64,000 bases of DNA from Mytilus edulis (GCF_963676685.1 NC_092349.1:82472604-82536603); one strand, 5' to 3'. Numbered from the stretch's first letter, positions 11,184 to 22,025 are shown. Notes: generated by a model not told the origin, from the sequence alone. Numbers and translations are program-made.

Positions 11184-11530
11184 CTGAAATGTAAAATTAT
11201 CCAATCGTCATTTATGTCAACCAACATAAAGAACAAAAGAACTAGTAATATATTGGAACACTATATGTTATTTGTGATCTTCTGATGTGTCATTAATTTT
11301 TTTGTCCAGAACATTAAATAAGCCTTCAAAAATTATATGTTTTGTTTAAAACTTAATTGAACTTTGTCATTTTATTCAAATTTAGGTTTCTGCCTTATAA
11401 ACAAAATACTCTACATTAATACATTGTAATACATTACCATTTAATCCTACTATGTATCTTATATAATTATAGGAACCTTAACATTATACTCTACATTTTC
11501 ATTTGTCAATGCTATGTATCTTTTGTGTAC

Positions 11531-11693
11531 CTTAATATTGAAGAAGTGACATCCTCTGAGTCTCCATCAACAGGGAATTCTACCACTCTATCACCCAGGC
11601 CATTAGCTGCCAGTACTCTCTTCTCAACAAAGTTTGGTGATTGTGTAGCATTCTTTCTTGACATAGCACATATCACTTTTTTTCTTTTCTTAT
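11531..11693 (-). CDS. Exon preceding the G2E3-like block, with basic patch
   Basis: Acceptor CTTTTACAG, phase 1 in: the last A of the previous exon plus AT makes AAT. It reads N-K-K-R-K-K-V-I-C-A-M-S-R-K, a possible nuclear localisation signal, then V-L-A-A-N-G-L-G-D-R-V-V-E-F. That last motif is the LGLG..kv.F element that precedes FPKL.EGGG in G2E3-like proteins, so exon order and homology agree. Donor AAG|GTACAC, phase 2. Confidence 0.65.
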
Positions 11694-11919
11694 CTGTAAA
11701 AGAAATTCAAATCAACATTAATAATCTATTATATTGTGGCTGTGACTTTTCCGAAAAATGTCTATGAGTATCTTACAACTAAGAAACTTTTTTTTCTCAA
11801 GTACTTCGGACCATAAAAGGGATGCGCACTATACACCCCAAAAGACTGTATCTGTTGTTTGGTACATACATATTTTTTTTAATCAGGCTGTTGGTTTTCT
11901 TGTTTATATTGTTTTACAT

Positions 11920-12080
11920 TTTTTGTTGTGTCTGGTCCTCTAAAGCTAACTATACCGTATGGGTATCACTCAGTGAAGAAGCTGTATGGTTATCTATAGT
12001 TGTTTAAATCTAAGTCATTTGGTCTCTGGTTGACAGTTGTCTCATTGGCAATCATACCACATCTTCTTATTTTCACAATA
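11920..12080 (+). repeat. Dispersed mussel repeat tail
   Basis: Ends TTGTCTCATTGGCAATCATA and CCACATCTTCTTATTTT. The same end recurs at 44120-44270 and inverted at 21843-22025. It sits in the intron of the THAP gene, antisense to it. Confidence 0.65.
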
Positions 12081-12380
12081 AAATCCTCTTCACTCACATA
12101 AAAGGTAAACAATAAGATCTGATTTGAGTCAAATCATTGAACATGAATCAGACAGCTAATTTTGGAAAAAATGAAATTATTTCCCTACCTACCTACCCAT
12201 ACCTGGCTTGGAAGGGTAGGTAGGGATTGGGGAAACACACAATATATTAATCCAGCCGCATACATACAATGTAGCCATTATCATGATTATCCCAGGAAAA
12301 GAAATACAACTTTCATGGCAGACATGACAAAAAATTGTTGCCAGATATATTTTAGCCCTTGAATTACATGAATTACTCAC

Positions 12381-12672
12381 TTTGTAATTCAGGTAATTTA
12401 GACTTTATTGAATATATCTCATCAGCCTCAAGTTTACATGCTTGCAGTATTTCTGATGCTGTTTTCTTTGGCTTCTTTTTGCTAGTTGTAGATTTAGGTG
12501 CTGAATCCATAGGTTGACTCAATGTTTCTGAAACTGTCTCATTTTCTACGATGGATTTAGGCGTTTTATCAATCAGCTGTTCAGTACTGTCTTGTAAGGA
12601 GGAATGTTCTGGTGCAACGTAAGAATCGGTATCACTACTTGATACAGTGTCACTGTCTTCAGTGTCTTCATC
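12381..12672 (-). CDS. Acidic linker exon of the THAP gene (97 codons)
   Basis: Acceptor ACTAATTTGTAG and phase 0 fit the THAP exon's GCG|GTAAGG donor. The peptide starts D-E-D-T-E-D-S-D-T-V-S-S-S-D-T-D, is Ser/Thr/Glu-rich, then turns basic (S-K-K-K-P-K-K-T), a likely nuclear signal. Donor A|GTGAGT, phase 1, is a strong consensus and matches the next exon. No domain is recognised; low complexity of this kind is usual between a THAP domain and the rest of the protein. Confidence 0.65.
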
Positions 12673-13136
12673 CTACAAATTAGTCAATAGAAAATGATAA
12701 GTGCACAAATTGCATATGTTTCAACAACTTGTAATTATTTGGTACAAAGATATACAGATATATCAACAATTCTAATGCAATTAGTTTGTATCAATGGTTA
12801 TGATTGGATGACAGTTAGCGTAAAATTCTCTATCTCCTTGTTTGTAACTAAGGTAGCCGACATTTTGAATTGCTGAATGTATTGACATGTAATTTCTACA
12901 ATAATAAGCCATAAAACTCACATGTTGCACCTAAAAATCCTCTTTTTATGAAATTTTATTACATTCTGAAGCGGCACAGAAGCCAGAAAACGCCCGGTGT
13001 TTATGTTTGACGCCGGAAGCATACCTATGATGTCACCTAGTGTAGGGACCAAAGAAGATAACATATTTTCTTTAATGAAGATTTTACACTGAAATAATGA
13101 TTGAAATTTAATTATGAACTTGTTTTGCATTAGAAT

Positions 13137-13304
13137 AGAGATAATTGTATTGTATTTGAAGCTTTTTGGACGTCCATCGGTAGTTTTACTGTCGCAAATA
13201 CCCGTTTACCTGTCTCCGCTACGTGTCCCCAGGTAAACTAAATTTGCGACAGTAAAACTACCGATGGACGTCCTTAAAGCTTCAAATACAATACAATTAT
13301 CTCT
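13137..13304. mobile_element. Near-perfect palindromic MITE, 168 bp
   Basis: Two 63-base arms (13137-13199 and 13242-13304) are inverted copies with two mismatches, AGAGATAATTGTATTGTATT meeting its complement. A further inner pair, GTTTACCT and AGGTAAAC, continues the stem, leaving a loop of about 22 bases. No clear target duplication; flanks are GAAT and TAAT. Confidence 0.85.
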
Positions 13305-13645
13305 TAATTTTATCACGATGTTATTTACAAAGCAAAAGAAGCACATCATATAAGAATAAAATATAATAATAATAATTGCATGTATGTAAATAACATATAT
13401 ATTTTCAACCTGGTGGTAACTTCGTATAATCACAATGTGAATTTAATCATCAAACATGAAAACATGTTATAGCAATCCTATAGCTATTTCTTTTTGGTGT
13501 TTAAACCTGATCAAAACTGGTACAGTGACCTTAACCCTTTCCATGAAAAAGACATAATTATTTATCTTGACTAAAAAAGAGCAATAACATAAAAAAGAAA
13601 ATTGAATTTTACATTCCAATTATGATCTTCCATTGAAAATATTTT

Positions 13646-14657
13646 CATCAAAATGATAAAACTGCTTTACGACCAATTTTCCTGTCAAGTTATACATGGT
13701 GGAACTATGACCAAATCATTCCCTGTTACAACTGGGGTACGTCAAGGTTGTCTTCTCTCTCCTCTCCTTTTCCTAATAGTAGTTGACTGGGTTGGTAAAT
13801 CAGCCTACAAAGATCCAAAAGGCATCGGATGGACCCTCACAACACGTCTTGAAGATCTCGAATTTGCTGATGACATTTGTGCACTATCCCATCGCTTTCA
13901 AGATGCACAACATCAGACCAAAAGTCTTGAAACAGTAGCAAAAGAAACAGGCCTATACATCAACGCACAGAAAACCAAATCAATGAGGCTAAATACAAAC
14001 CAGCAAGATTGTCTTAAGATCGACGACTCTACTGTTGAAGATGTTCAACAATTCACCTATCTTGGAAGTATTGTCAGTACATCAGGAGGCACAGACGAAG
14101 ACATATCGGCAAGAAAAAAGAAAGCTCAACAGGTATTTTCCATGCTTAAACCTGTTTGGAGGAGTAATGCTTTAAGAACAAGCACAAAGTTAAGGATATT
14201 TACCACCAATGTCAAATCTGTACTCTTATACGGATCAGAAACCTGGAGAGAAACAGCTGCATCCATCAAATCTATCCAAACTTTTGTAAATAAATGTTTG
14301 AGAAACATCCTCAACATCAGATGGCCAAACAAAATATCCAACAATGAGTTATGGAGAAGAACCAAACAACAGCCAACAACCCAGACAATAAGAGCAAGAA
14401 AGTGGAAGTGGATCGGGCATACCCTAAGAAAAAAAGACACACACATTACCAAGCAAGCCCTAGAATGGAACCCCCAAGGACATCGAAAAAGGGGAAGGCC
14501 AAAAAACACCTGGCGCAGGGGACTAACAACCGAGCTGAGTAAAATTGGGATGACCTGGAAAGAAACAAAACGAATAGCCAAGGACAGGAAGAAATGGAGA
14601 GAAACTGTAGTCGCCCTATGTCCCCCTTGGGACGAAGTGGATTAAGTCAAGTCAAGT
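13646..14657 (+). mobile_element. 5'-truncated LINE copy with perfect 15-bp target duplication
   Basis: CATTGAAAATATTTT occurs at 13631-13645 and again at 14658-14672, bracketing the copy exactly. The 3' end carries GTCAAGTCAAGT, a short pentamer repeat of the kind that replaces poly-A in some LINE clades. It lies in the intron between the THAP exon and the 12672 exon, antisense to the host gene. Confidence 0.9.
13653..14645 (+). CDS. Reverse transcriptase C-terminal part of a non-LTR retrotransposon
   Basis: 330 codons with no interruption. Motif B is G-V-R-Q-G-C-L-L-S-P-L-L-F, motif C is E-F-A-D-D-I-C, followed by the Y-L-G-S thumb box, L-Y-G-S-E-T-W, the I-G-H-T-L-R-K motif and a basic G-H-R-K-R-G-R-P-K-N-T-W end. 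Endonuclease, motifs 0-2 and motif A are missing because the insertion is 5'-truncated; the ATG is an internal methionine or isoleucine-adjacent codon, not a true start. I would place it in the RTE or Nimb/I neighbourhood, but the clade is uncertain. The intact frame and perfect duplications point to recent insertion. It cannot move by itself. Confidence 0.85.
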   Translation: MIKLLYDQFSCQVIHGGTMTKSFPVTTGVRQGCLLSPLLFLIVVDWVGKSAYKDPKGIGWTLTTRLEDLEFADDICALSHRFQDAQHQTKSLETVAKETGLYINAQKTKSMRLNTNQQDCLKIDDSTVEDVQQFTYLGSIVSTSGGTDEDISARKKKAQQVFSMLKPVWRSNALRTSTKLRIFTTNVKSVLLYGSETWRETAASIKSIQTFVNKCLRNILNIRWPNKISNNELWRRTKQQPTTQTIRARKWKWIGHTLRKKDTHITKQALEWNPQGHRKRGRPKNTWRRGLTTELSKIGMTWKETKRIAKDRKKWRETVVALCPPWDEVD

Positions 14658-14714
14658 CATTGAAAATATTTTGAGTATACATATGAGATTTTTACAGTTG
14701 TTAGCATATAAATG

Positions 14715-14887
14715 TTTGATCAAGCATTGTAATTAAGATTGACATCTAAAAACAATATAAAAAGGTGGAATTAAACTGGTACACATTATATTTAAATTTG
14801 ATTGGGCATTATCAAGTAATCTTATTTACCTATATACCGGTTTATCTCTGCTTACTTATATCATCTTAATTACAATGCTTGAGCAAA
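14715..14887. mobile_element. MITE with 25-bp inverted ends
   Basis: Left end TTTGATCAAGCATTGTAATT and right end AATTACAATGCTTGAGCAAA are inverted matches over 25 bases with one mismatch. The centre is AT-rich, with no frame. It lies just downstream of the THAP exon, within its intron. Confidence 0.7.
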
Positions 14888-14972
14888 CAAAGCAAGCAAG
14901 TCAACCAAACCTTTAACTTGCTAGCCTTAGGATAACAGCTGTAATACCTCTTATACTTTCATGTTGCCTTAC

Positions 14973-15365
14973 CGCAAACATATATTTCTTTTTCCTCTTT
15001 ATTCCTTTCTCTGACGTTGAAGTTTTATAATTTGTTCGTGTACATGTTCTCCATGGCTTTTGTGTTGTCAATACAATACCTCCACTATAGTTGTCAAAAA
15101 TGGTGGGAATAGCTTTTTCTTTTAATCTTAATTGTTTCGGTTTGTACCCAATAGAAACAGCTAATGAGGGATCAATAACAAACTGGTCATTGGTAAAATG
15201 ACGTGCACAAACACGGGCAAATGGTGATGGCTGAAAGTCCTTTCTCTTCAAGGCCACCTTGCCTATCCAAATTTGTCTCCTTTCCAAATCTTTTTCAGGA
15301 AATTTGAACATTGCAATACCTTGTCCTGATTGGATTTTGCAGTTTAACACAGAACAGAACACCAT
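14973..15365 (-). CDS. THAP zinc-finger domain, first coding exon
   Basis: The start at 15365 has A at -3 and G at +4 and opens directly with M-V-F-C. Residues 1-90 are a THAP domain: zinc ligands C4, C9, C53 and H56, the F-K-F-P motif at 20-23, W33, and the closing A-I-P-T-I-F at 85-90 (AVPTIF box). THAP domains are sequence-specific DNA-binding modules shared with P-element transposase. A basic K-R-K-K-K-Y stretch follows. The exon ends GCG|GTAAGG in phase 0; beyond that the frame is intron. The acceptor CTTTTACAG lies 19 bases before the ATG, so a leader exon exists, and an upstream out-of-frame ATG falls in those 19 bases. Confidence 0.85.
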
Positions 15366-15384
15366 CTTGATTATTCATCTAGAT

Positions 15385-16668
15385 CTGTAAAAGAAAATTA
15401 CAATAATTCATCTTTATTTGGCAACAACAACAACAACAAATAATTTATTAGAGTCTCACCTCTTTAAAACATTTGATATAAAACACAATATAATGGCATG
15501 TATGTTATCAAAACAAGATTATTAAATATTTTTAGGGAGAGAGCTGGGATGTAAAACATTTGTAAAATAGTTATTCCAATCGGAATTGGTGTGTCAGTGC
15601 TAGATCATCCTCTGACTGTTGGGATGCTTTTACACTTACACACCACATCCTCATTTTGCATCATTTTGGTCTCTCATGGAAAGTTGGGTCATTTTGACAA
15701 TCATACCAAATCTTCATATCTATATATTTATATACAACTGAAACAAAAAGTTTGAAAAATAAATGTATCCAGGTATAAGGTTTTCAGATGAATCTGTAAT
15801 GTGACAACCATCACCACGTGACAAAAATGTCATGAATGTATGCATCGTCATTTCCAACACATGTTGAGCAAATGCATGAAATGGGTAAAAAAGTTTTATT
15901 TTATACTGCAGCACAAAATATTTGGGAAATTACAATCCAACAAGATGGTCACGCTCCCTCAGAAGTTGGGAATCAAGATTAAGTACTTACGGAACATAAA
16001 TTATTTCTATACTACCCCACAGAATGATGATTATGAAAGTGCTGGAAACTTTTAATACAGCAGGAATACAGACGTGCCTTCTATCTGGTAAATGATGTCA
16101 TTATTAAGTTTTTCAATTAAGTTACCATGCCCTTTTTGTGTTTTAGGGGAAACACTTAAATAAGTGCGAAATTGACAATCTTTTCCGGTGAAAGACATGA
16201 TTCCAGATGTGTTGAGTTATCCAGCATGTGATTCATTATACTGTATTTTAACATGCAAATCAGAATCCCAGGTTAGGACTGTTAAAAGAGGTACAAAATG
16301 TACATTTTAATCTAAATATTCTTCGATGACAGGTTAATGCTTATACTAATAAAGATTTTTTGCAGTCTCTTGTATAATTATTTCTCAATTGAAGCAACTT
16401 TCTATAACCATGATAACCTCTTTGACATATAAAAAAAAATTATGCAGTAAATTTATTCAACTGGGAATTAGGTACACGTATGAAGTTAACATGAAAACAA
16501 AATATGTTGAATTGAGAATTTTTGTTTAATTTCATGTTGTTTTTTTGTTTGGTTTTTTTTTCATGTTTTTTTTGGGGGGATGGGGGTTTAAACATGTACA
16601 TTTGTAGGGTTGTTGTCTCTTTGACATATTCCCCATATCCATTCTCAATTTTATGTCTGTCATTTAGG
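15385..16668. other. Intron sequence with dispersed repeats
   Basis: Holds a (CAA)n run at 15423-15440, a worn repeat tail at about 15640-15720 (GTCATTTTGACAATCATACC), and another dispersed tail at 16595-16660 (TGTCTCTTTGACATATTCCC). No exon was recognised. Confidence 0.3.
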
Positions 16669-17327
16669 CAGTCAGAGCTCAGACATAAACAAGTCTATTT
16701 CTGTTTTTGACTTAAAGAAGTCAAAACATGTATTCTTTATAAAAATGTGTTTTCAATTTTAGACTTATCTAAGTCACAAAATGACAGACTTGTTTAGGTC
16801 TATTTATGTTGATGAAAAAACTTAACTTGACTTGGTGGCCAAACTACACCACCTTTGACAGTAAAAACCTGTCTGAGAGTTCACAAGGACTTGATCTATC
16901 TATATTTAATTATCTAATTGAACATCCTTACTAAACACAGATGTTTTACCTCATAAGTGTGGATCCAGGTGGTTGCATTGTAAGGTTAATTAACATGATC
17001 CCCGATTTTTCAGACTCTCATTCATATTTTTCTTTAGAAGACAAGGCATTGGCTTTCAATGTTGTCATTATTTGATTTAGATGCATGACCTTTTTATAAG
17101 TATGCGTGGGTCTTGAAGTTGACCAATTTTGGTAACTTATCGACTTGTAGGAGTTGATATTTGCAACTTTTTGATTCTGGTCAATCATTTCTCTTGCTTA
17201 ACAATATTTGACTTATTTAAGTCGTATTTTGTCTTGCATTAAAGGGAAACAAATCCTAAAACTTACAAATTTAGACATCTATAAGTCAAAAGCAGATTCA
17301 GACTTATTTATGTCTGAGCTCTGACTG
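16669..17327. mobile_element. Non-autonomous DNA transposon, 659 bp, TTAGG target duplication
   Basis: CAGTCAGAGCTCAGACATAA at the left mirrors TTATGTCTGAGCTCTGACTG at the right, and looser inverted similarity extends to about 55 bases. TTAGG flanks both ends (16664-16668 and 17328-17332). The interior has several GACTTA..TAAGTC motifs and no transposase frame. Confidence 0.75.
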
Positions 17328-17330
17328 TTA

Positions 17331-17509
17331 GGAGGGGTCTGATGGGGGGTCTCATCGATTCACAAGTTGATTTTTTTGTCAATCACGTTTCACAGAAAAT
17401 AATTTTCATAATCCTGGATCATGAAAATATAAAAAACAGTAGAAAAAACGATCATCATAGCGAAAATGCACCATTAACAAAGAACAAAAATAACCCATCA
17501 GGCCCCTCA
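17331..17509. mobile_element. MITE abutting the 659-bp element
   Basis: GGAGGGGTCTGATGGG at the left and CCCATCAGGCCCCTCA at the right are inverted copies with two mismatches; TTA flanks both sides. It touches or shares bases with the neighbouring element's target duplication, so one inserted at the edge of the other. Confidence 0.6.
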
Positions 17510-17656
17510 TTAAGTCAACATGAAGTTTTTTAGTGTTGAATTGATAGTGCTAGAAAATCAGGAAGTGCCTGTCCGAGATCAACTTTCATGTTTTGTACTT
17601 TGCTGCAGGCAGATATATTTTTATACTTGAATTTGATGTCCATATTGCATGTATTA

Positions 17657-17777
17657 GGTCCGAGACCACAATTGTCGTCTATTTTGTTTTATGACGTCAT
17701 AATTTTACGGGAAACTGTGTGATATCCAGTTATGGTGGACAAATAGCGATAAGGTGTATTAATTGTGGTCTCGGACC
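17657..17777. mobile_element. 121-bp MITE with perfect 17-bp TIRs and 8-bp target duplication
   Basis: GGTCCGAGACCACAATT (17657-17673) and its exact complement (17761-17777). Flanks ATGTATTA and ATGTATTG match in seven of eight bases, the duplication length typical of hAT transposons. Confidence 0.85.
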
Positions 17778-17785
17778 ATGTATTG

Positions 17786-18942
17786 TTGACATATGAAAGA
17801 GAACCTGGTATACGTACCAAATGGCTCTTATGGGGCATCTCTTACACATAACACAAATATCTTTGAAGTCTTGAACAGATATTTTTTGTTTTTGCTTGAA
17901 AGACTTCCATCTGTTCCAAGATGTCATTATTTTTCATTAGTTTAGCAAAATGTAGTTATATTAGGGTCTAGTTCCCAACATAAAAAAAGCAAATTCCTCT
18001 TAGTTTGATGGTATACAAACATTTATTTGTCGTAAATATATTTTATATGTTACATGTAAAATTCATAGCATTATGGAAAATAGGGTGAAATTAATTATTT
18101 TCCTTGTATAATATATTTTATCAGAAAATATTACCAAACAAAAAATAGTTTTCTTGACCGGAAATTACCAAACTTATAAAAATACTGGATCGTATACGGA
18201 CAAAAGAAATGTTCCGGATTTCAAAAGAATAACAAATTTAAGGATGATGATCCGATCTTTAAGAGAAAAACGGCATTTTTTGCAGTATATTTATTTACTT
18301 TTCAAAGGTATAGAAAAAATATCATCTTTGACTTTTTCATTGAAATCGTTACAAATAATCTTCATATGTATAAATGCCATTTTAAAAAAAGAGGGGTCCA
18401 TGGACTTGTTAGTCATATACTGAGATCATATATGAAACGAGTCAGTGACTGGTGAAAAATAATGTTTATCCAATTCTTGAACCAATACATGCATATATGA
18501 TTACATTAGATGTATGTTTCATTATAATACGTTATTTTGATTGGCTAATTGCACTTCTCGCGTTATTCCTTAAGCAATTGCATTACACAATAAAATGTAT
18601 CATTCAGGATGACACGAGGTCCAACAATAAAGTGCACATGTGAATTAAATAAAAACTTGATAAAAATCGTGTTTTCATGATCCTAGCTAAAAAAAATGTT
18701 ATCATAAACTAAGTCTTCTGTGCACGATTTTATCATTTTTTACGCAAAAATATCTTGTAATCGTCATTTTGTTTTTCTCTCTGTCTGTTATTAAATGAAA
18801 ATAATGCAGCTCATTAATTGTTGTGTTTTGAAGCCGTAGTTTACCGATTGTGACCATATAGTAAACAATCAACAAAGAATCATGGATATTTAGCACGTGT
18901 ATAACATGTACAGTCAGATAATAGTTTATTTCAGTGACTTAC
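17786..18942. other. Intron or upstream sequence, no gene seen
   Basis: AT-rich; no frame with plausible splice sites on either strand. Confidence 0.3.
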
Positions 18943-19035
18943 AGATCCATGCGTATTGCGATCACCGCCGGACATGTTTTTACGTGAAGGGCATGTCACG
19001 CTAGTAAGGTCGAGATCACTTTGAATACCGAAAAT
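18943..19035. promoter_or_regulatory. Candidate bidirectional 5' region and THAP leader exon
   Basis: On the minus strand an ATG at 18950 is followed by the strong donor GATCT|GTAAGT ending at 18943; spliced to the 15384 acceptor it gives a five-codon upstream frame (M-D-L-S-R-stop) ahead of the THAP start. On the plus strand an ATG at 19036 opens another exon. The 90 bases between are less AT-rich and hold several CpGs (GCGATCACCGCCGGACATG). Transcription starts cannot be seen. Confidence 0.35.
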
Positions 19036-19121
19036 ATGTCGGCGAATTCCTTCCTGGAGGATGGAAAAAGTAAACTTCTTCAAAATGTGGACATATTAAA
19101 GAACCTTCTTCAGAAAAAAAA
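19036..19121 (+). CDS. Possible first coding exon of an unidentified plus-strand gene
   Basis: Reads M-S-A-N-S-F-L-E-D-G-K-S-K-L-L-Q-N-V and then a short helical K/L/Q stretch, ending at a weak donor AA|GTGTATGT in phase 2. The composition is gene-like and it stands head-to-head with the THAP leader exon, but I found no following exon, and the peptide resembles no family I know. It may be spurious. Confidence 0.3.
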
Positions 19122-19349
19122 GTGTATGTATATAAGTTTAATAATGACAACTATCCATTTTGTTATAAAAAAAAAAAAACAGTCGAAAAATGCATCTTTT
19201 GTCGATAAGAATAAGAATAGGAACATTTATGGAATCAAATTTAAGGGTCCGTTTCCGAACATAATATCCAATGAAAAGATGAGATTGCTACACCATATGT
19301 TATATATGATATGGCATTAATTATACAGAACAGTTATAAATAGTAAATA

Positions 19350-19620
19350 AGAAACAACACGAACTCCACTAAAAACCGGGAGTGAAATCAGCTGTATATG
19401 GCACCCTTCGTGTTATTTCTTTGTTCAGTTCGGTAATGGTGGAAGGTTATTATGACTGAGGAAGAATATCAGATATGATTTCTGACACACTTTTGTCATA
19501 ATGGCCAATCAGCTGATGATGGCGACCGTAAAATGTCTTGAGTGATGCCCTTAATTTGATTGATTCATAGCCCTGTCTTAGCATCTTTTGAGAAAGCAAA
19601 CTTCCCGTATATTTTATATA
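19350..19620 (-). pseudogene. Remote decayed copy of the retroelement tail
   Basis: GGCACCCTTCGTGTTATTTC and GATGGCGACCGTAAAATGTC correspond, inverted, to tail and late coding blocks of the element at the left edge (compare GGCACCCGTCGTGTTGCTCA at 54411). Strongly diverged. Confidence 0.45.
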
Positions 19621-21842
19621 AAATATATGACATTAAAAATAAATGATTAAATTACAGTTACTCTATACTAGATGGTGTTTGAAAATAAAAAAAAAAATGA
19701 AATATTAACCCTCTCTATTATACACAGAAGAAGAAAACAACATCACTTCTGCATGTACATATTTAGTTTCTAGAATGTAAATTTTCTCATATTTAAAAAC
19801 AAGTACCTATAATCTTGATACTGACATATTAATATTTTAGACTCACATGACATCAACCATAGTTCATACTTTGTCAGAAATATAAGGGAAGTTCAAGTTT
19901 TATTGAATGCTTCTCATTAACCGGAATAAAATGATGTTCCTTCAGTTCCATATGCAATGCATTCTATTAAAAAATGAAATGCATCTCCTACCTGCATAAT
20001 TTTACCCTGCCAACAAAATCTTTTATCTTTATCGATTTTTTATATCTTCCTTTCTCAATAGCTATCTGATGAGCACTGATTCTAAATTGATATACACGTA
20101 ATTTATCGATTCTGAAAATCAAATTTATTAACTTGACATAAATATGCTTCCCTTTTGCAGATGTTTTTAAATTTTGAATAAGTACACACTTTTTCTGTTT
20201 AGCATTTGCATTATCGTTTATAGCATATTTCCAGTAAATCCTATTTCTTCTTATTAAAATAATTTGAACCTTTTCGATGTCAAGACTTTCCATATCAACA
20301 TCAATACATCTTAATTATGATACAGTAGAGAACCCTCGTTGATTTTTTCCTAAAATTTTGATAGTAGGTCAATTTCAATGTGTACTTTGCAAATATGAAA
20401 AGAAAAAAGTACCTTCATGACTTACTTTTTGAGATAATTTGGTTCGAAATTTGCATATTTGGAAGAAAATTCCCGAAAATTCATAAATAATGACTTTTAA
20501 AGAAAGTAACAATACTTTTGAACAAAAAGTCATAACTTAACCAGGTTTTTTGTAAAACGTTCCCTTGATCCATGGCATCTACATGCTGAAACAAATTTAA
20601 GGTTAAACCAAATTATTATTTTCCGGATTTAGATTGATATATGCGAAATAAAGAAATTGACCATATTTTTGCGTCTTTTCGGAAGTGCAGAAAAAAATTG
20701 ATCGTTGATTTTTTCTTGAAAATTTGGCGTAGTGTTCTTTAAACAGTACTTGATTGATTGCAAAAGAAAAAAATATGGGTCCATGTGCTTGTTTTTTCAA
20801 TAAAAGCCATATACCTTAATTTTTTACGACGTCTGCCAGTATGGCGCTAAATTACGTTATATAAAGTTTTAATCGCACCAACGTCGTGTAATCATTCCCG
20901 CCGTACAAGACTATGCTGTCAAGTATATGAAGGTGTTTTCCAAAGCGTTGATACTTATCATAAAAATTCATAAGATGGTTATTCGTAAAATCGCTAAACT
21001 TTTGTGCTAAACATGAGGCTAAACATTTACGAAACGTAATTTGAACAGGAACCTTTTCATAATAAAAAAGGATATAAAAAAGGATCCCAGCAGATTAGAT
21101 GTACGCCAAAACAGAAAAATCTTATAGAAGTATAAAGTTGCAGCTCCGTCTGACATTAGTTTTAAATTGCTTCATGTACCAAAAGAGGATACCCAACATT
21201 ATTGCAAAGGCCCTAACATGGCAAAATGTGAACCAACTATAAATTAAGTGAGGTGATACAATTAATTAATAACCGTAAAACCTTCAACAATGACAAAACC
21301 TGTCAGCTTTAAAAGGCCCCGACGTACTTGGATTTGTTTCTTTTTACATTCAAAAGATAATCATCTTTCAAATTTAGATTAAAAAGAGTACTTCTTGTTC
21401 TATAGTTTGAGCTGTTTTGTGCAATTTCATGTCATAATTGCCTCAGTCGACTGAAAATGAAGTTGTAGTATAACATTTCATAGGAAGTACAGCAGCTAGT
21501 ATTAGAGAATAATATTCAAGGATGTCTTATCAATAGATAAGTTGCATTACCTTTCATATGGCGTAACTGTATGAATATTGGCGTACTTGTTTGTCTAGAA
21601 TTAGAGCTATATTGAAAACACTTTATTTGTTCTTTTGTCCGATCGTCTAACTATAATTGTGTTACTTTTATCAGAAACAACGCTACTGCATTGTCTTCAT
21701 ATTTGCTCATCAGCTTAACAGCGACGAGTTTTAACGTGTGTACACTTTCTGATCTGTCTGTCTGTCTGCAATTAGTGTACATTTGTCGATACTTCAAATT
21801 ATATCTCTCAATACACTGAAGTACAAAAGGGAGATGCTTATA
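19621..21842. other. No gene seen
   Basis: AT-rich. Minus-strand frames of about 65-100 codons at 19988 and 20603 have no domain or convincing splice sites. Two related phrases (CGTTGATTTTTTCCTAAAAT at 20338 and CGTTGATTTTTTCTTGAAAA at 20703) suggest an old internal duplication. Confidence 0.3.
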
Positions 21843-22025
21843 CACATAAGAAGACGTGGTATGATTACCAATGAGGCAAATCTCAACCAGAGACCAAATG
21901 ACAAAGACATAAACGACTATAAAACATCGGACGGACTTCAACAATGATTAAGACCCACACCGCATAGTCAGTTATGAAAAGACCCTACATAACAAATGCA
22001 AAACAACTCAAACGCGAAACTTACG
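21843..22025 (-). repeat. Dispersed mussel repeat tail, inverted
   Basis: On the minus strand it reads GTTTCGCGTTTGAGTTGTTT, then GTCATTTGGTCTCTGGTTGA, then CTCATTGGTAATCATACCAC. It is the complement of the tails at 11920 and 44120. Confidence 0.7.

Larger units (their letters stand above)
4977..19020 (-). other. Gene model: THAP protein, possibly continuing into a BTB exon
   Basis: Inferred exon order, highest coordinate first: leader 18943 upward; 15384-14973 (THAP, start codon at 15365); 12672-12381; 11693-11531; 11183-10901; 9786-9601; 7437-7382; 6168-4977. The phases at the joins are 0, 1, 2, 0, 0 and 2, and every acceptor phase fits the preceding donor, giving 2565 coding bases or 854 residues. 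The first five coding exons are the firmer part. The join to the BTB exon uses CAG|GTAGTA at 9601 rather than a competing donor ACT|GTAAAC at 9573, which is phase 1 and would not fit. If the second donor is the real one, the locus holds two separate genes and the 3' end of the THAP gene is unresolved. Transposons fill the introns. Confidence 0.45.

Noticed and set aside
14126-14581. 151-codon minus-strand frame
   Set aside because: Shadow of the LINE reverse transcriptase on the opposite strand.
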